The position numbers and the translations under genes are program-made. The notes beneath the pieces were generated by a model. The model was not told the DNA's origin. It saw only the letters and a program-made list of their open reading frames with translations, and ran no database searches. A stretch of DNA of 64,000 nt from contig NZ_MDGQ01000005.1 of assembly GCF_001747105.1 (NCBI RefSeq), forward strand, positions 372,001 through 436,000, written 5' to 3'. Shown here piece after piece: positions 1 through 7,816 of the stretch; positions within the stretch are counted from its first letter, which is position 1; every line of letters begins with the position of its first letter. Source of the stretch: Roseivirga misakiensis. Lineage in GTDB: Bacteria; Bacteroidota; Bacteroidia; Cytophagales; Cyclobacteriaceae.

Positions 1-36
1 GCCACAGAATTTAAAGTAAAACTCACTATAAAATGA
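1..36 (+). CDS. C-terminal end of an upstream gene, probably a LytS-type sensor kinase (partial)
   Basis: Only the last 11 codons are present (reading ATEFKVKLTIK, then TGA at 34-36). The stop overlaps the ATG of the next gene in an ATGA arrangement, the usual layout of a histidine kinase followed by its LytTR response regulator in Bacteroidota. The short alternating hydrophobic/charged tail looks like the last strand of a HATPase domain. The kinase identity is inferred from context, not from a domain that can be seen. Confidence 0.5.
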   Translation, partial: ATEFKVKLTIK

Positions 37-725
37 TCAATTGTTTGATTATCGATGACGAGCCGTTATCCAGAAACGTATTGAAGACTTTTGTTAACGA
101 TCACCCCGATCTCCACTTGGTTGGGGAGTGTAAAGACGCGTTTGAGGCCATGGCTGAACTGAACAAACAATCAGTGGATTTGCTCTTTTTGGACATCAAT
201 ATGCCCAAATTATCGGGAGTGAATTTTTATAAAGGGTTAAGCAAAAAACCACAGGTGATTTTTACTACAGCTTATCCTGAATTCGCTGTGGAGGGATTTG
301 AGTTAAATGCGGTCGATTACTTGATGAAGCCCATTGCTTTTGAGCGATTTGTTCAAGCAATTAATAAAGTGAAAGAAAAGTTAGGGACTCTTTCAGTGCC
401 AGAATCTGCCCAGGATTATATTCTATTAAAGGCCGATAAAAAGGTTTATAGGACTTCCTTTGACGATATTTTACTGTGCGAGGCGCTTGGCGATTATGTA
501 AAAGTTCACTTGTCTGATAAGGTGCTTATTGTCACTACGACGATGAAAAAACTGATCAGTGAACTACCAGCCGATCAATTTGTACGGACTCACAAATCCT
601 TTATCATTAATAAAACTAAGTTCGAATACATAGAAGGTAATCAAGTGAAGATAGGCAAGCATATGGTTTCGATCGGTCAGTCATACCGAGAGGAAGTGCT
701 GCGCCAATTGGGAAGTGCTAAGTGA
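33..725 (+). CDS. LytTR-family response regulator
   Basis: Two-domain regulator of 230 residues. Residues 1-120 are a receiver domain: acidic pair D8-D9, phospho-acceptor D54 in FLDINMP, then a Thr/Ala switch (FTTAYP) and the conserved Lys in LMKPI. Residues about 130-228 are a LytTR DNA-binding domain (DDILLCEALGDYVKVH, then FVRTHKSFIIN). It probably takes phosphate from the kinase whose stop codon overlaps this ATG and acts as a transcription factor in the cytoplasm. Targets cannot be read from the sequence. The next gene is convergent. Confidence 0.93.
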   Translation: MINCLIIDDEPLSRNVLKTFVNDHPDLHLVGECKDAFEAMAELNKQSVDLLFLDINMPKLSGVNFYKGLSKKPQVIFTTAYPEFAVEGFELNAVDYLMKPIAFERFVQAINKVKEKLGTLSVPESAQDYILLKADKKVYRTSFDDILLCEALGDYVKVHLSDKVLIVTTTMKKLISELPADQFVRTHKSFIINKTKFEYIEGNQVKIGKHMVSIGQSYREEVLRQLGSAK

Positions 726-734
726 TCTTAAAAC

Positions 735-1379
735 CTACTGGGCATTAGTGTATTCTAGAATGGCTGACTCTAAAATTTCCATGGCCTTCTCTCTACCATA
801 AAAGCCGTTGGTTTCCAATACTCCTTCTCCTTTGTAATGACTAAACCACAGGTTAATAATTTCAGTGACTCCTTTAAAATTTGCTTCTAACTCCGCTACG
901 GAGTTAATACCATATAGAGGAGAATCTTTTTGTACCGCAATAAGTTTGTCGTCCTGCTCTCCGCCATCTAATAATCGCAATACGCCGATTATTTTCACGC
1001 CCACAACATCTCCTCTCTCAACTGGGGAGCCTAAAACAAGTACGTCCAAAGGGTCACCATCTCCGCCGAGAGCTTTTGGTAGAAGTGTCTGCGGAATCAT
1101 ACCATAATTCCCGGGGTACCCTAGGTACTGAATGATTCTCGGTTTTCCGTCAATCATATTTAAGGATAACTTACCCGATGGCTTGCTGACTTCCCACTTC
1201 TCTAAAGTCCCCGCCGGAATTTCTACAACTACATTAACTAGGCCGTCTACCGTTTTGGGTTCGTAGTCTGTCAGGTAGTTAACTTTGGATTTACGGTCTT
1301 GCTCAGGGCTAATGGTACAAGAAATAAGCACGAAGGTGAGGAGAAAGAGTAACGAGCAGTTAGTTAAAAGTTTGCGCAT
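735..1379 (-). CDS. ppa: Inorganic pyrophosphatase, family I, with lipoprotein signal
   Basis: Hydrolyses pyrophosphate to two phosphates. Hallmarks of soluble family I enzymes are present: the substrate-binding Lys/Arg region, GNYGMIPQT, the metal-binding GDGDPLDVLVLG, and DGGEQDDKLIAV, followed by SHYKGE, so the active site looks intact. Unusually, the chain starts with a type II signal peptide: a positively charged start, a hydrophobic core and lipobox LISC with Cys at residue 21. This predicts an envelope-anchored enzyme rather than the normal cytosolic form. Length is 214 residues against about 175 for the bacterial core, the excess being signal and linker. Its stop faces the upstream regulator across 9 bp. 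Confidence 0.92.
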   Translation of the reverse strand: MRKLLTNCSLLFLLTFVLISCTISPEQDRKSKVNYLTDYEPKTVDGLVNVVVEIPAGTLEKWEVSKPSGKLSLNMIDGKPRIIQYLGYPGNYGMIPQTLLPKALGGDGDPLDVLVLGSPVERGDVVGVKIIGVLRLLDGGEQDDKLIAVQKDSPLYGINSVAELEANFKGVTEIINLWFSHYKGEGVLETNGFYGREKAMEILESAILEYTNAQ

Positions 1380-1471
1380 AGGACAATTTTGATCTAATGA
1401 TCGTGAATTATTGCCATGACAGCCCGCTTTTTATATGAAGCAATTGTTAAAAATATTCTAACTTATTCAGA

Positions 1472-2617
1472 ATGATTCAGAACCCGATTTACATTTTAGC
1501 CACGCTGAGCTTCTTGATTTTTGCCAGTGAATGGCTTTGTAAGTACACTAAGCTTAAGCATTTGAGTAGCTCGCTTTTAGTGATTTTGCTGGGTGCTTTG
1601 TTTGCGAATTTGGGGTTGATACCATCGGCGTCCAATGCCAGCCCAGTTTACGATTCAATATTTCAATACGTCGCGCCGGCGAGTATCTTTTTTCTACTGC
1701 TTGGTGTAAGCCTAACTGAACTCAAAAAGGCGGGAATGCCTATGCTTATTGCGTTTTCTTTAGGTGCTTTGGGTACCATGGTCGGCGTGTTGGTCGCATT
1801 ACAACTGATCGATTATCAAACCGTATTTGGAACAAATTATCCCCCGATAGCTGGCATGATGACCGGAACTTATACAGGGGGAAGTGCCAATTTTAATGCA
1901 ATCGCACTTGAATATGGTATGGTTAAGGAAGGAGCGGTTTTTACAGGGATAGTCGTAGCTGATAATATCATGACTACAATTTGGATGCTAGTAACCCTGA
2001 GTTTACCCATGGTGATGAGGAAAATTAGGAACAACCCGGAAGTGTTAAGTAAGACTAGCTATCGAGAAGAAACTCATTCCGATGAAGAAAAGCTTTCACC
2101 GTTAAATTTAGGTTTACTGATCGCCTTAGCGCTTGGTACCATGTTAATTTCAGATATATTATCCGATTGGACAACGGAGCAGGGTTTTTCTATTCCATCG
2201 ATTTTAATTCTCACTACGCTGGCCTTAGTTCTGGCTCAAACCAAGTTTATCCAAAAAATTTCAGGTGCCAAGCTTTTGGGCATGTACTCGGTATATCTCT
2301 TTTTAGTAGTGGTTGGAGCATTTTGTGAGTTGACTGCATTGGCGGCTGTCGGCGTAAATGCAATAGATATACTCGTATTTACAGGCGCGATTGTTTTAGT
2401 ACATGGTATGATTATTATCGTTTGTGGACTTGTATTCAAATTGGATTGGTCGATCGTGGCGATCGCTTCGCAGGCAAATATCGGTGGATCAAGTACGGCT
2501 TTAGCCTTAGCAAAAAGTTTTAAAAGAATGGACTTGGTGTTGCCTGCTATTCTGGCTGGAGCTTTAGGGACGGGTTTGGGTACTTATTTAGGATTTCTGG
2601 TAGTCAGTTTGGTCTAA
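1472..2617 (+). CDS. DUF819 family integral membrane protein
   Basis: A 381-residue polytopic inner-membrane protein with about ten hydrophobic segments and a central hydrophilic loop near residues 190-215. The glycine-rich stretch GMMTGTYTGGSANFNA (about residue 130) and the later ANIGGSSTALALAKSF (about residue 340) form a pseudo-repeated pair, as in the DUF819 (YjcL-like) family. Substrate is unknown; the inverted-repeat architecture suggests a transporter. It stands alone, convergent with the following minus-strand gene with a 4-bp gap. Confidence 0.85.
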   Translation: MIQNPIYILATLSFLIFASEWLCKYTKLKHLSSSLLVILLGALFANLGLIPSASNASPVYDSIFQYVAPASIFFLLLGVSLTELKKAGMPMLIAFSLGALGTMVGVLVALQLIDYQTVFGTNYPPIAGMMTGTYTGGSANFNAIALEYGMVKEGAVFTGIVVADNIMTTIWMLVTLSLPMVMRKIRNNPEVLSKTSYREETHSDEEKLSPLNLGLLIALALGTMLISDILSDWTTEQGFSIPSILILTTLALVLAQTKFIQKISGAKLLGMYSVYLFLVVVGAFCELTALAAVGVNAIDILVFTGAIVLVHGMIIIVCGLVFKLDWSIVAIASQANIGGSSTALALAKSFKRMDLVLPAILAGALGTGLGTYLGFLVVSLV

Positions 2618-2621
2618 CGAT

Positions 2622-3425
2622 CTATTCGATAATCTCGAATATTATACGAAAACCCAACCAACTTTGGGCACCTGTGTAACTAGTAAGCATTTTGAAATTT
2701 TTTCCTTCGTCCTTCTTAAACCAACTACCACCCATTGCCTCTCCATCAGTAGAGGTCATTTCGGAAACATTAGAGAATAAATTGTAAAAGCCCAGTTTCT
2801 CGTCTTTATCCGCATAGATATCTTTAATCAACTCGCTCTTGCCCATGATCCGATTTTTTGAAAACTTGAAAGCTTTTCTATTGGTATTGGCAATCTTCGA
2901 AAGCCGTTTCATCATGGCTTTTTCTTGAACCAAAAACCTCATTCGAGACCATTCATTAGCAGTCGGTAGTCTAAATTCAAATTTTTTGGGAAAAGCAGCG
3001 CGTTCTCTTTTACTCATTTGAGCCAGTTCCACTTTGAACATTTCAGTTCGCCATTCACAATAAAGTATAGCCTGAGCTTTACTTATCCCTACCATTGGCA
3101 TCAGAGCAAACTGATCTGAATTGATGAACCGCTCTTCTAGCTTTTCTTTGTCAATGGAAGGAAAAAGATTGGTCCACGTACCGTAATCTGGCTGGGCCGC
3201 TTTGAATTCAGTAGAATTCATGCCTTTTTCCTCAGCTACCCAAGCCAAGAAATCTTTATACATAAAGGCAGGAGTTTCCGAAATGCCAATACAAATGCGC
3301 TGGTTTATTGGTAAAGTGTTCGCGGCACAGTTATAACTCGGCAAATCCTGTTGTCCCATGGCATCGTTATAGATAAAGACACCTAAAAACAGAGTCAGAC
3401 CGATTATGAAATGCAGTTTTTTCAT
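2622..3425 (-). CDS. Secreted SUMF1/FGE-fold protein, probably non-catalytic
   Basis: A 267-residue protein with an N-terminal signal peptide (first 24 residues). Landmarks of the formylglycine-generating-enzyme fold: FRLPTANEWSRMR (about residue 153), NLFSNVSEM (position of the N-x-x-EW motif), GGSWFKK and terminal WLGFRI. The catalytic cysteine pair expected near the C-terminus of true FGEs is not visible, so it is more like the structural FGE-fold proteins common in Bacteroidota envelopes (the GldK/GldJ class) than a sulfatase activator. It is last in a minus-strand run with the VOC, DinB and aldo/keto reductase genes. Role unknown. Confidence 0.75.
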   Translation of the reverse strand: MKKLHFIIGLTLFLGVFIYNDAMGQQDLPSYNCAANTLPINQRICIGISETPAFMYKDFLAWVAEEKGMNSTEFKAAQPDYGTWTNLFPSIDKEKLEERFINSDQFALMPMVGISKAQAILYCEWRTEMFKVELAQMSKRERAAFPKKFEFRLPTANEWSRMRFLVQEKAMMKRLSKIANTNRKAFKFSKNRIMGKSELIKDIYADKDEKLGFYNLFSNVSEMTSTDGEAMGGSWFKKDEGKNFKMLTSYTGAQSWLGFRIIFEIIE

Positions 3426-3482
3426 TTGATTGAGGTAATCGGGTTGAATTTAGTGCATTTCATGCAGAGATAAAACTTGGTA

Positions 3483-3866
3483 TTAAGCGGGCTCAAAAAG
3501 AGCACAAACTGCGCCAGCAGGGTCCTCAATGTAGCAAGTTCTTCCATAAGAGCCCATTGATTTTATTTCGGTCAAAAGTTTCCCGCCTTTTTCTTCTACA
3601 GCCGCTACACTTTTTTCAAGGTCGGGAACATTTATGTAGATGATCCATTGAGATGGTATGTCGGCATTCGGTCCCGTTTTATGACAAACTCCTGCTTTCG
3701 GCTCCCCGTTTGCCGTCATATTATAGTCATTATAATCGCCCATCGATACCGGTTCAGGTTTCCATCCGGTTACCGCTGCATAAAAATCCTTGACGTTTTC
3801 TGCTCCTGGAACAGTCAGGTCTATCCAGCCGATCGTTCCATAAATTGCCTCTTTGTTCTTGTCCAT
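3483..3866 (-). CDS. VOC-family (glyoxalase/bleomycin-resistance fold) protein
   Basis: A 127-residue single-domain protein with two beta-alpha-beta-beta-beta modules: GTIGWIDLTVPGAENVKDFY at the start and DIPSQWIIYINV followed by SYGRTCYIEDPAGAVCALFEP at the end. The Gly-rich first strand and the DPAGAVCALFEP ending are typical of glyoxalase-like VOC proteins. Cytoplasmic; substrate not predictable. It lies 57 bp from genes on each side on the same strand, so co-transcription with the DinB-like gene is likely. Confidence 0.85.
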   Translation of the reverse strand: MDKNKEAIYGTIGWIDLTVPGAENVKDFYAAVTGWKPEPVSMGDYNDYNMTANGEPKAGVCHKTGPNADIPSQWIIYINVPDLEKSVAAVEEKGGKLLTEIKSMGSYGRTCYIEDPAGAVCALFEPA

Positions 3867-3923
3867 CTTTTTATTTTAAAGCTAAGCGGCGTATCATAAA
3901 ATAGGGTCATACTAAAGTATGAT

Positions 3924-4454
3924 TTACCAATCCATTCGCTTTTTTAGATTCACAACATGCGCCAAATGGTGGTTTCCATGCCAGGCATACATCCCCACTA
4001 CTTCCCTTAAAATATACACCTTCCCATCTTCAGGGTGTACATATGTTTTTTCTAAATCTGTATCAGTCAGTTTTTTCATCAAGACAACCCAACGTGCATG
4101 AATATGATCTAGCATGCCTAAAGAACTTTCGATAGGGACTTCCTTTTGATAGCTGAGATTAGCCCAAGCCTTTTCATCATAAGCTTTAATGGTAGGGTTG
4201 TCTTCAGTCAGTGCCCAATGAAATCTACAATAGCTACCTATGTGGCTGTCGGGTAGGTGATGAATTACCTGTCTGACGGTCCACCCACCAGGGCGATAAG
4301 GCGTGTCTAGTTGATCGTTGCTCAGCCCTGTTATAGTAGCGCTGAATTTAGCTGGGAGTTCAGCTATCTCCTGAATCCAAGAGTCAATTTGAGCTTGATC
4401 TATATTTTTTGGGGCTACAAATGGACCTATCGGGTAACTAAGGTTTCCTGTCAT
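3924..4454 (-). CDS. DinB/YfiT-like putative metal-dependent hydrolase or bacillithiol transferase
   Basis: A four-helix-bundle DinB-fold protein of 176 residues from the chosen ATG at 4454 (MTGNLSYPIGPF). A longer frame reaches 4499, but its first 15 residues are basic, unconserved in character and would overlap the aldo/keto reductase by 34 bp, so the inner start is preferred. Predicted metal ligands are the His in VRQVIHHLPDSH (middle) and HGNHHLAHV near the C-terminus, the three-His pattern of the YfiT subgroup. Members catalyse thiol transfer or related reactions; the substrate here is unknown. It follows the reductase stop by 11 bp, so the two are probably one operon. Confidence 0.85.
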   Translation of the reverse strand: MTGNLSYPIGPFVAPKNIDQAQIDSWIQEIAELPAKFSATITGLSNDQLDTPYRPGGWTVRQVIHHLPDSHIGSYCRFHWALTEDNPTIKAYDEKAWANLSYQKEVPIESSLGMLDHIHARWVVLMKKLTDTDLEKTYVHPEDGKVYILREVVGMYAWHGNHHLAHVVNLKKRMDW

Positions 4455-4465
4455 TTTTTGATTCT

Positions 4466-5365
4466 TTATGGTACGTTTTCTCCTTTTGAAGCCACCCATA
4501 GTTCAAACCACTGTTGCGTAGTTAAGTCTATATTCAGGGCATTTACTGCCGATTGAACTCTTTCTATTTTTCCACTACCCACAATCGGAATAATATTAGA
4601 TGGGTGCTTTAAAAGCCAGGCGTACATGATTTGGTCGATACTCACGCCAAATTGATCAGATATTTTATGGAGAACGTTTTTGATCGTAAGGAAACGATGT
4701 GTTTCTCCTTTAAAGATTGAGCCACCTGCCAAAGGAGACCATGCCATAGGTGGGATTCCTATTTCTTGACACAAGCTAATGGCACCATTTTCGAATTCTT
4801 GTAAAGCGGCCACCGAAATTTCTACTTGATTAGTGACCAATGGGAAATCCATGTGCGCTTGTAATGCATCGAACTGATGCGGCAGGTAGTTGGATACGCC
4901 GAATTCTAAAACTTTCCCTTCAGCCCTGAGTTTTGCGAAAGCCTCTGCCATTTCCTCCGGATTGCTGAGTGGGCTTGGCCTGTGGATAAGAAGAACATCA
5001 ATGTTGTCTCGCTTCAGTTTGGTGAGTGAATTCTCAACAGAAGCAATGATGTGGTCATAACTTGTGTCGTAATGTTGAATGTAATGTTCTGGTTTTTGGT
5101 TTGACCTTAACTTGATACCACATTTTGTCACAACTTTTATATTCTGATTTAGCGCCGCCGATTGGCTCATGGCATTGCCAAACATTTCTTCGACCATATA
5201 GTCACCATATATATCCGCATGATCGAAGGTGTCTATCCCCAATTCTATGCATTTTTCGACAAATTCGACGATTTGGTTAGGTGAAAGATTCCATTCTGGC
5301 AAACGCCACATACCGTGAACTATAGCCGAAATGCTGACTTTATCGCTGAGTTTTACTTGCTCCAT
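4466..5365 (-). CDS. Aldo/keto reductase family oxidoreductase (YdhF-like)
   Basis: A 299-residue TIM-barrel NAD(P)H-dependent oxidoreductase. The catalytic tetrad is visible: Asp and Tyr in DTFDHADIYGDY (about residues 45-56), Lys in VVTKCGI and His in VLLIHRP. The cofactor-binding C-terminal part has IIPIVGSGKIERV. Close in appearance to the YdhF/Tas-like subgroup. Cytoplasmic; carbonyl substrate unknown. First gene of a minus-strand run of four. Confidence 0.9.
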   Translation of the reverse strand: MEQVKLSDKVSISAIVHGMWRLPEWNLSPNQIVEFVEKCIELGIDTFDHADIYGDYMVEEMFGNAMSQSAALNQNIKVVTKCGIKLRSNQKPEHYIQHYDTSYDHIIASVENSLTKLKRDNIDVLLIHRPSPLSNPEEMAEAFAKLRAEGKVLEFGVSNYLPHQFDALQAHMDFPLVTNQVEISVAALQEFENGAISLCQEIGIPPMAWSPLAGGSIFKGETHRFLTIKNVLHKISDQFGVSIDQIMYAWLLKHPSNIIPIVGSGKIERVQSAVNALNIDLTTQQWFELWVASKGENVP

Positions 5366-5487
5366 TGTATTTCTTTATTGTCCCCATAAAATTGAAAGAA
5401 CCATTCGAATTTTGGTACTGATAAAAGTTTTTTATTTTTACATGTTGCGCAAAGTCGTATACTGAACCGAAAAAACCATATTACTGA

Positions 5488-5841
5488 ATGAATAATTTTA
5501 AAGTACATACCTTAAATGGAAGACGCGCCTATTACGCAAAACTTGGAAGACGTTGGATAGTAGAGGAAGGGGATGATACTTACGAGTTTCGGAATATTGA
5601 GGAAATGATCAAGACATATCCGGATTTACTCGAAATTGACAGTGTGAAAATGTCTTATGAAAGAAGACTGGCGGCTAAAAGGGAAGTAAGACCAGAGCCT
5701 CCTGTAAGACATACGGAAGTTTTTTCTAAAACTGTTACTTGCTACTACTGCTCAGGTAAAGGCAATGTTTATGAAGGTATTATGTGCCCTAACTGTGACG
5801 GTTCGGGTTCCTTTACAGTCAACACCAAAGGCTTGGGTTAA
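5488..5841 (+). CDS. Small protein with a DnaJ-like double CxxC motif
   Basis: A 117-residue cytoplasmic protein I cannot assign to a named family. The N-terminal 60 residues are basic with a short YAKLGRRWIVEEGDDTYEF segment. The C-terminus has CYYCSGKGNVYEGIMCPNCD, two CxxC-x-G-type knuckles like those of the DnaJ zinc region, so zinc binding is likely. It sits 8 bp upstream of the ArsC-like gene, probably co-transcribed. Function unknown. Confidence 0.75.
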   Translation: MNNFKVHTLNGRRAYYAKLGRRWIVEEGDDTYEFRNIEEMIKTYPDLLEIDSVKMSYERRLAAKREVRPEPPVRHTEVFSKTVTCYYCSGKGNVYEGIMCPNCDGSGSFTVNTKGLG

Positions 5842-5849
5842 TAGCATCT

Positions 5850-6200
5850 ATGAGCGCAGACATACAAGTTTACCACAACCCTAGGTGTACGAAAAGTCGT
5901 CAAGCAATTCAATTGCTTGAAGAAAAGGGAGTCGAATTTGAAATCATTGAATATTTAAAGCAACTGCCCACCGTTGAAGAACTAAAGGCTGTGATCGCTA
6001 AACTTGGAATTACTCCTTTCGATTTAATCCGAAAGGGGGAAGCCATCTACAAATCGGATTTCAAAGGCAAAACATTATCAGATGACGATTGGGTTCAAGC
6101 AATGATCGACCATCCTAAGTTGATTGAAAGACCGATTGTAATAAAGGGTAATAAGGCAGTGATTGGTCGGCCTACCGAGGCTGTTGAAACGCTGCTATAA
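5850..6200 (+). CDS. arsC: ArsC/Spx-family reductase (arsenate reductase-like)
   Basis: A 116-residue thioredoxin-fold protein. The nucleophilic Cys13 sits in YHNPRCTKSR, and Arg residues fit the oxyanion site (LIRKGE, LIERPIVIKG, IGRP), the pattern of glutaredoxin-dependent arsenate reductase. The E. coli YffB relative shares these features, so the true substrate may not be arsenate; there is no arsenite exporter or ArsR nearby. Cytoplasmic. It is convergent with the arginine decarboxylase gene with a 6-bp gap. Confidence 0.85.
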   Translation: MSADIQVYHNPRCTKSRQAIQLLEEKGVEFEIIEYLKQLPTVEELKAVIAKLGITPFDLIRKGEAIYKSDFKGKTLSDDDWVQAMIDHPKLIERPIVIKGNKAVIGRPTEAVETLL

Positions 6201-6206
6201 ATAGCA

Positions 6207-7592
6207 TTAGTACCCCAGAATATTCAACATATTTTCATGAGTTTGCTCTTCGGCAAATACACGTGTTTCTAGTTCACCTTTTTCATTTTTGTCAATTAAG
6301 ACATGTTTAGGGGCTGGAATCAGGCAATGTTGAATACCACCATAACCGCCCAAAGACTCTTGATAAGCACCGGTGTGGAAAAAACCGACATATAGATTTT
6401 CGTCTTCCTCGATTAATGGCATAAACAACTCTGACGAATGGGCTTCAGAATTATAGTAATCCATACTATCACAGGTAAGACCACCCATATTGATCTTTTG
6501 AAAAGGGTGATCCCATTTATTGATAGCGAGTAATATGAACTTCTGATTTGTACCCCATGAATCAGGCAGACTTGTGATAAAAGAGCCATCAACCATGTAC
6601 CAAAGCTCCTTGTCGTTCTGTAACTTTTGATCTAGCACGGAATAGATAATCGCGCCGCTCTCACCTACGGTAAATGAGCCAAATTCAGTAATGATATTTG
6701 GCATGTCGACATTGTTTTTATTACAAATCCACTTGATGTTCTGTATGATCTGATCCACCATATATGGGTAGTCGTACTCAAAAGTCATGGATGTTTTTAT
6801 CGGAAAGCCACCGCCAATGTCAATGGTATCTAGCTCTGGGCAAATCTTTTTCAATTCGCAGTACTTATACATAAAGCGACTCAATTCGCTCCAGTAATAC
6901 GCCGAATCCTTAATACCGGTATTAATGAAAAAATGAAGCATTTTCAACTTCGCATGAGTTCCTTCAATTTCCTCTTTATACAGCTTGTTGATATCGCTAT
7001 ATCGTATGCCAAGCCTAGAAGTATAGAATTCAAAATTTGGTTCTTCATCTGCGGCAACCCGAATACCAATTTGAAAGTCTTTGTCAATCCGAGATTTGTA
7101 CTCTTCTAACTCATTGAGGTTGTCTAGAATAGGGATACAGTTTGTAAACCCGCTATTTACCAATTCAACCAAATATTGAATATATAGTGGCCTTTTAAAT
7201 CCGTTACAAATGATCATAAGATCCTTGTCCACCTTTCCCTTTGCATGTAAACTCTTAACAATCTGTAGGTCAAAGGCAGAGGACGTTTCTATCTGACAAT
7301 CATTGTCCAAAACCTCGTCAAGAACAAACTCAAAATGAGACGATTTTGTGCAATAGCAATAGGTGTAATCACCTTTGTATTGATGTTTTGCCATGGCATC
7401 GGCAAACCACTTTTTTGCATTGTTAATGTTCTCGGCAATCTTCGGTAGGTAGGAAATTTTTAAAGGTGTTCCATGTTCCTTAATAATATCCTTAAGAGAT
7501 ATTCCGTGGAATTCTAGATACTTTCCATTGACTTTAAACTCTTCTGTTGGGAATCCGAAAGTCTGATCTATTAGGTCGAAATAGCTTTTCAA
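6207..7592 (-). CDS. speA: Arginine decarboxylase, PLP fold III type
   Basis: A 461-residue alanine-racemase-fold decarboxylase. PLP would bind the Lys in YCTKSSHF (about residue 82); HFFINTG, DIGGGFPI and ITEFGSFTVGESG are the barrel motifs that bind phosphate, and VGFFHTGAYQ is near the end. It is shorter than the ~630-residue E. coli SpeA, as is usual in Bacteroidota. It would convert arginine to agmatine for polyamine synthesis. It is divergent from an arginase-family gene, which supports an arginine/polyamine role. Specificity for arginine rather than another diamino acid is inferred from family and context. Confidence 0.82.
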   Translation of the reverse strand: MKSYFDLIDQTFGFPTEEFKVNGKYLEFHGISLKDIIKEHGTPLKISYLPKIAENINNAKKWFADAMAKHQYKGDYTYCYCTKSSHFEFVLDEVLDNDCQIETSSAFDLQIVKSLHAKGKVDKDLMIICNGFKRPLYIQYLVELVNSGFTNCIPILDNLNELEEYKSRIDKDFQIGIRVAADEEPNFEFYTSRLGIRYSDINKLYKEEIEGTHAKLKMLHFFINTGIKDSAYYWSELSRFMYKYCELKKICPELDTIDIGGGFPIKTSMTFEYDYPYMVDQIIQNIKWICNKNNVDMPNIITEFGSFTVGESGAIIYSVLDQKLQNDKELWYMVDGSFITSLPDSWGTNQKFILLAINKWDHPFQKINMGGLTCDSMDYYNSEAHSSELFMPLIEEDENLYVGFFHTGAYQESLGGYGGIQHCLIPAPKHVLIDKNEKGELETRVFAEEQTHENMLNILGY

Positions 7593-7816
7593 TGTTAATC
7601 AAGTAGGCTAATTGCTAGGCAAATATTGTAACAAATTTTGAATTGTAGATGCCTTGTCATTCGAAAAATGTTCGAAGTATAAAACCCCATCATTTGACTG
7701 GAAATGAAGTCTTCGATTTTTTTCCGTTTTTACTGACGAAAAGCAATATCTTGCAATCGATTGAACTGTTAGTTGAAGCACATAGCCTTTAAAGCCATAA
7801 TCATTAATTACCATCT

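Noticed and set aside
865-1107. An 80-residue plus-strand frame inside the pyrophosphatase gene
   Set aside because: Antisense to a clear enzyme gene; Pro/Ser-rich composition typical of a shadow frame.
2455-2470. GCGATCGC octamers (here and near 54527) resembling a repeated palindrome
   Set aside because: Only a few scattered copies were noticed and no regular spacing; likely chance or codon use.
7608-7814. A 68-residue frame on the minus strand between arginine decarboxylase and the ureohydrolase
   Set aside because: It fills the divergent promoter region, has no recognisable motif and an unusual composition; more likely non-coding DNA of 224 bp with both promoters.
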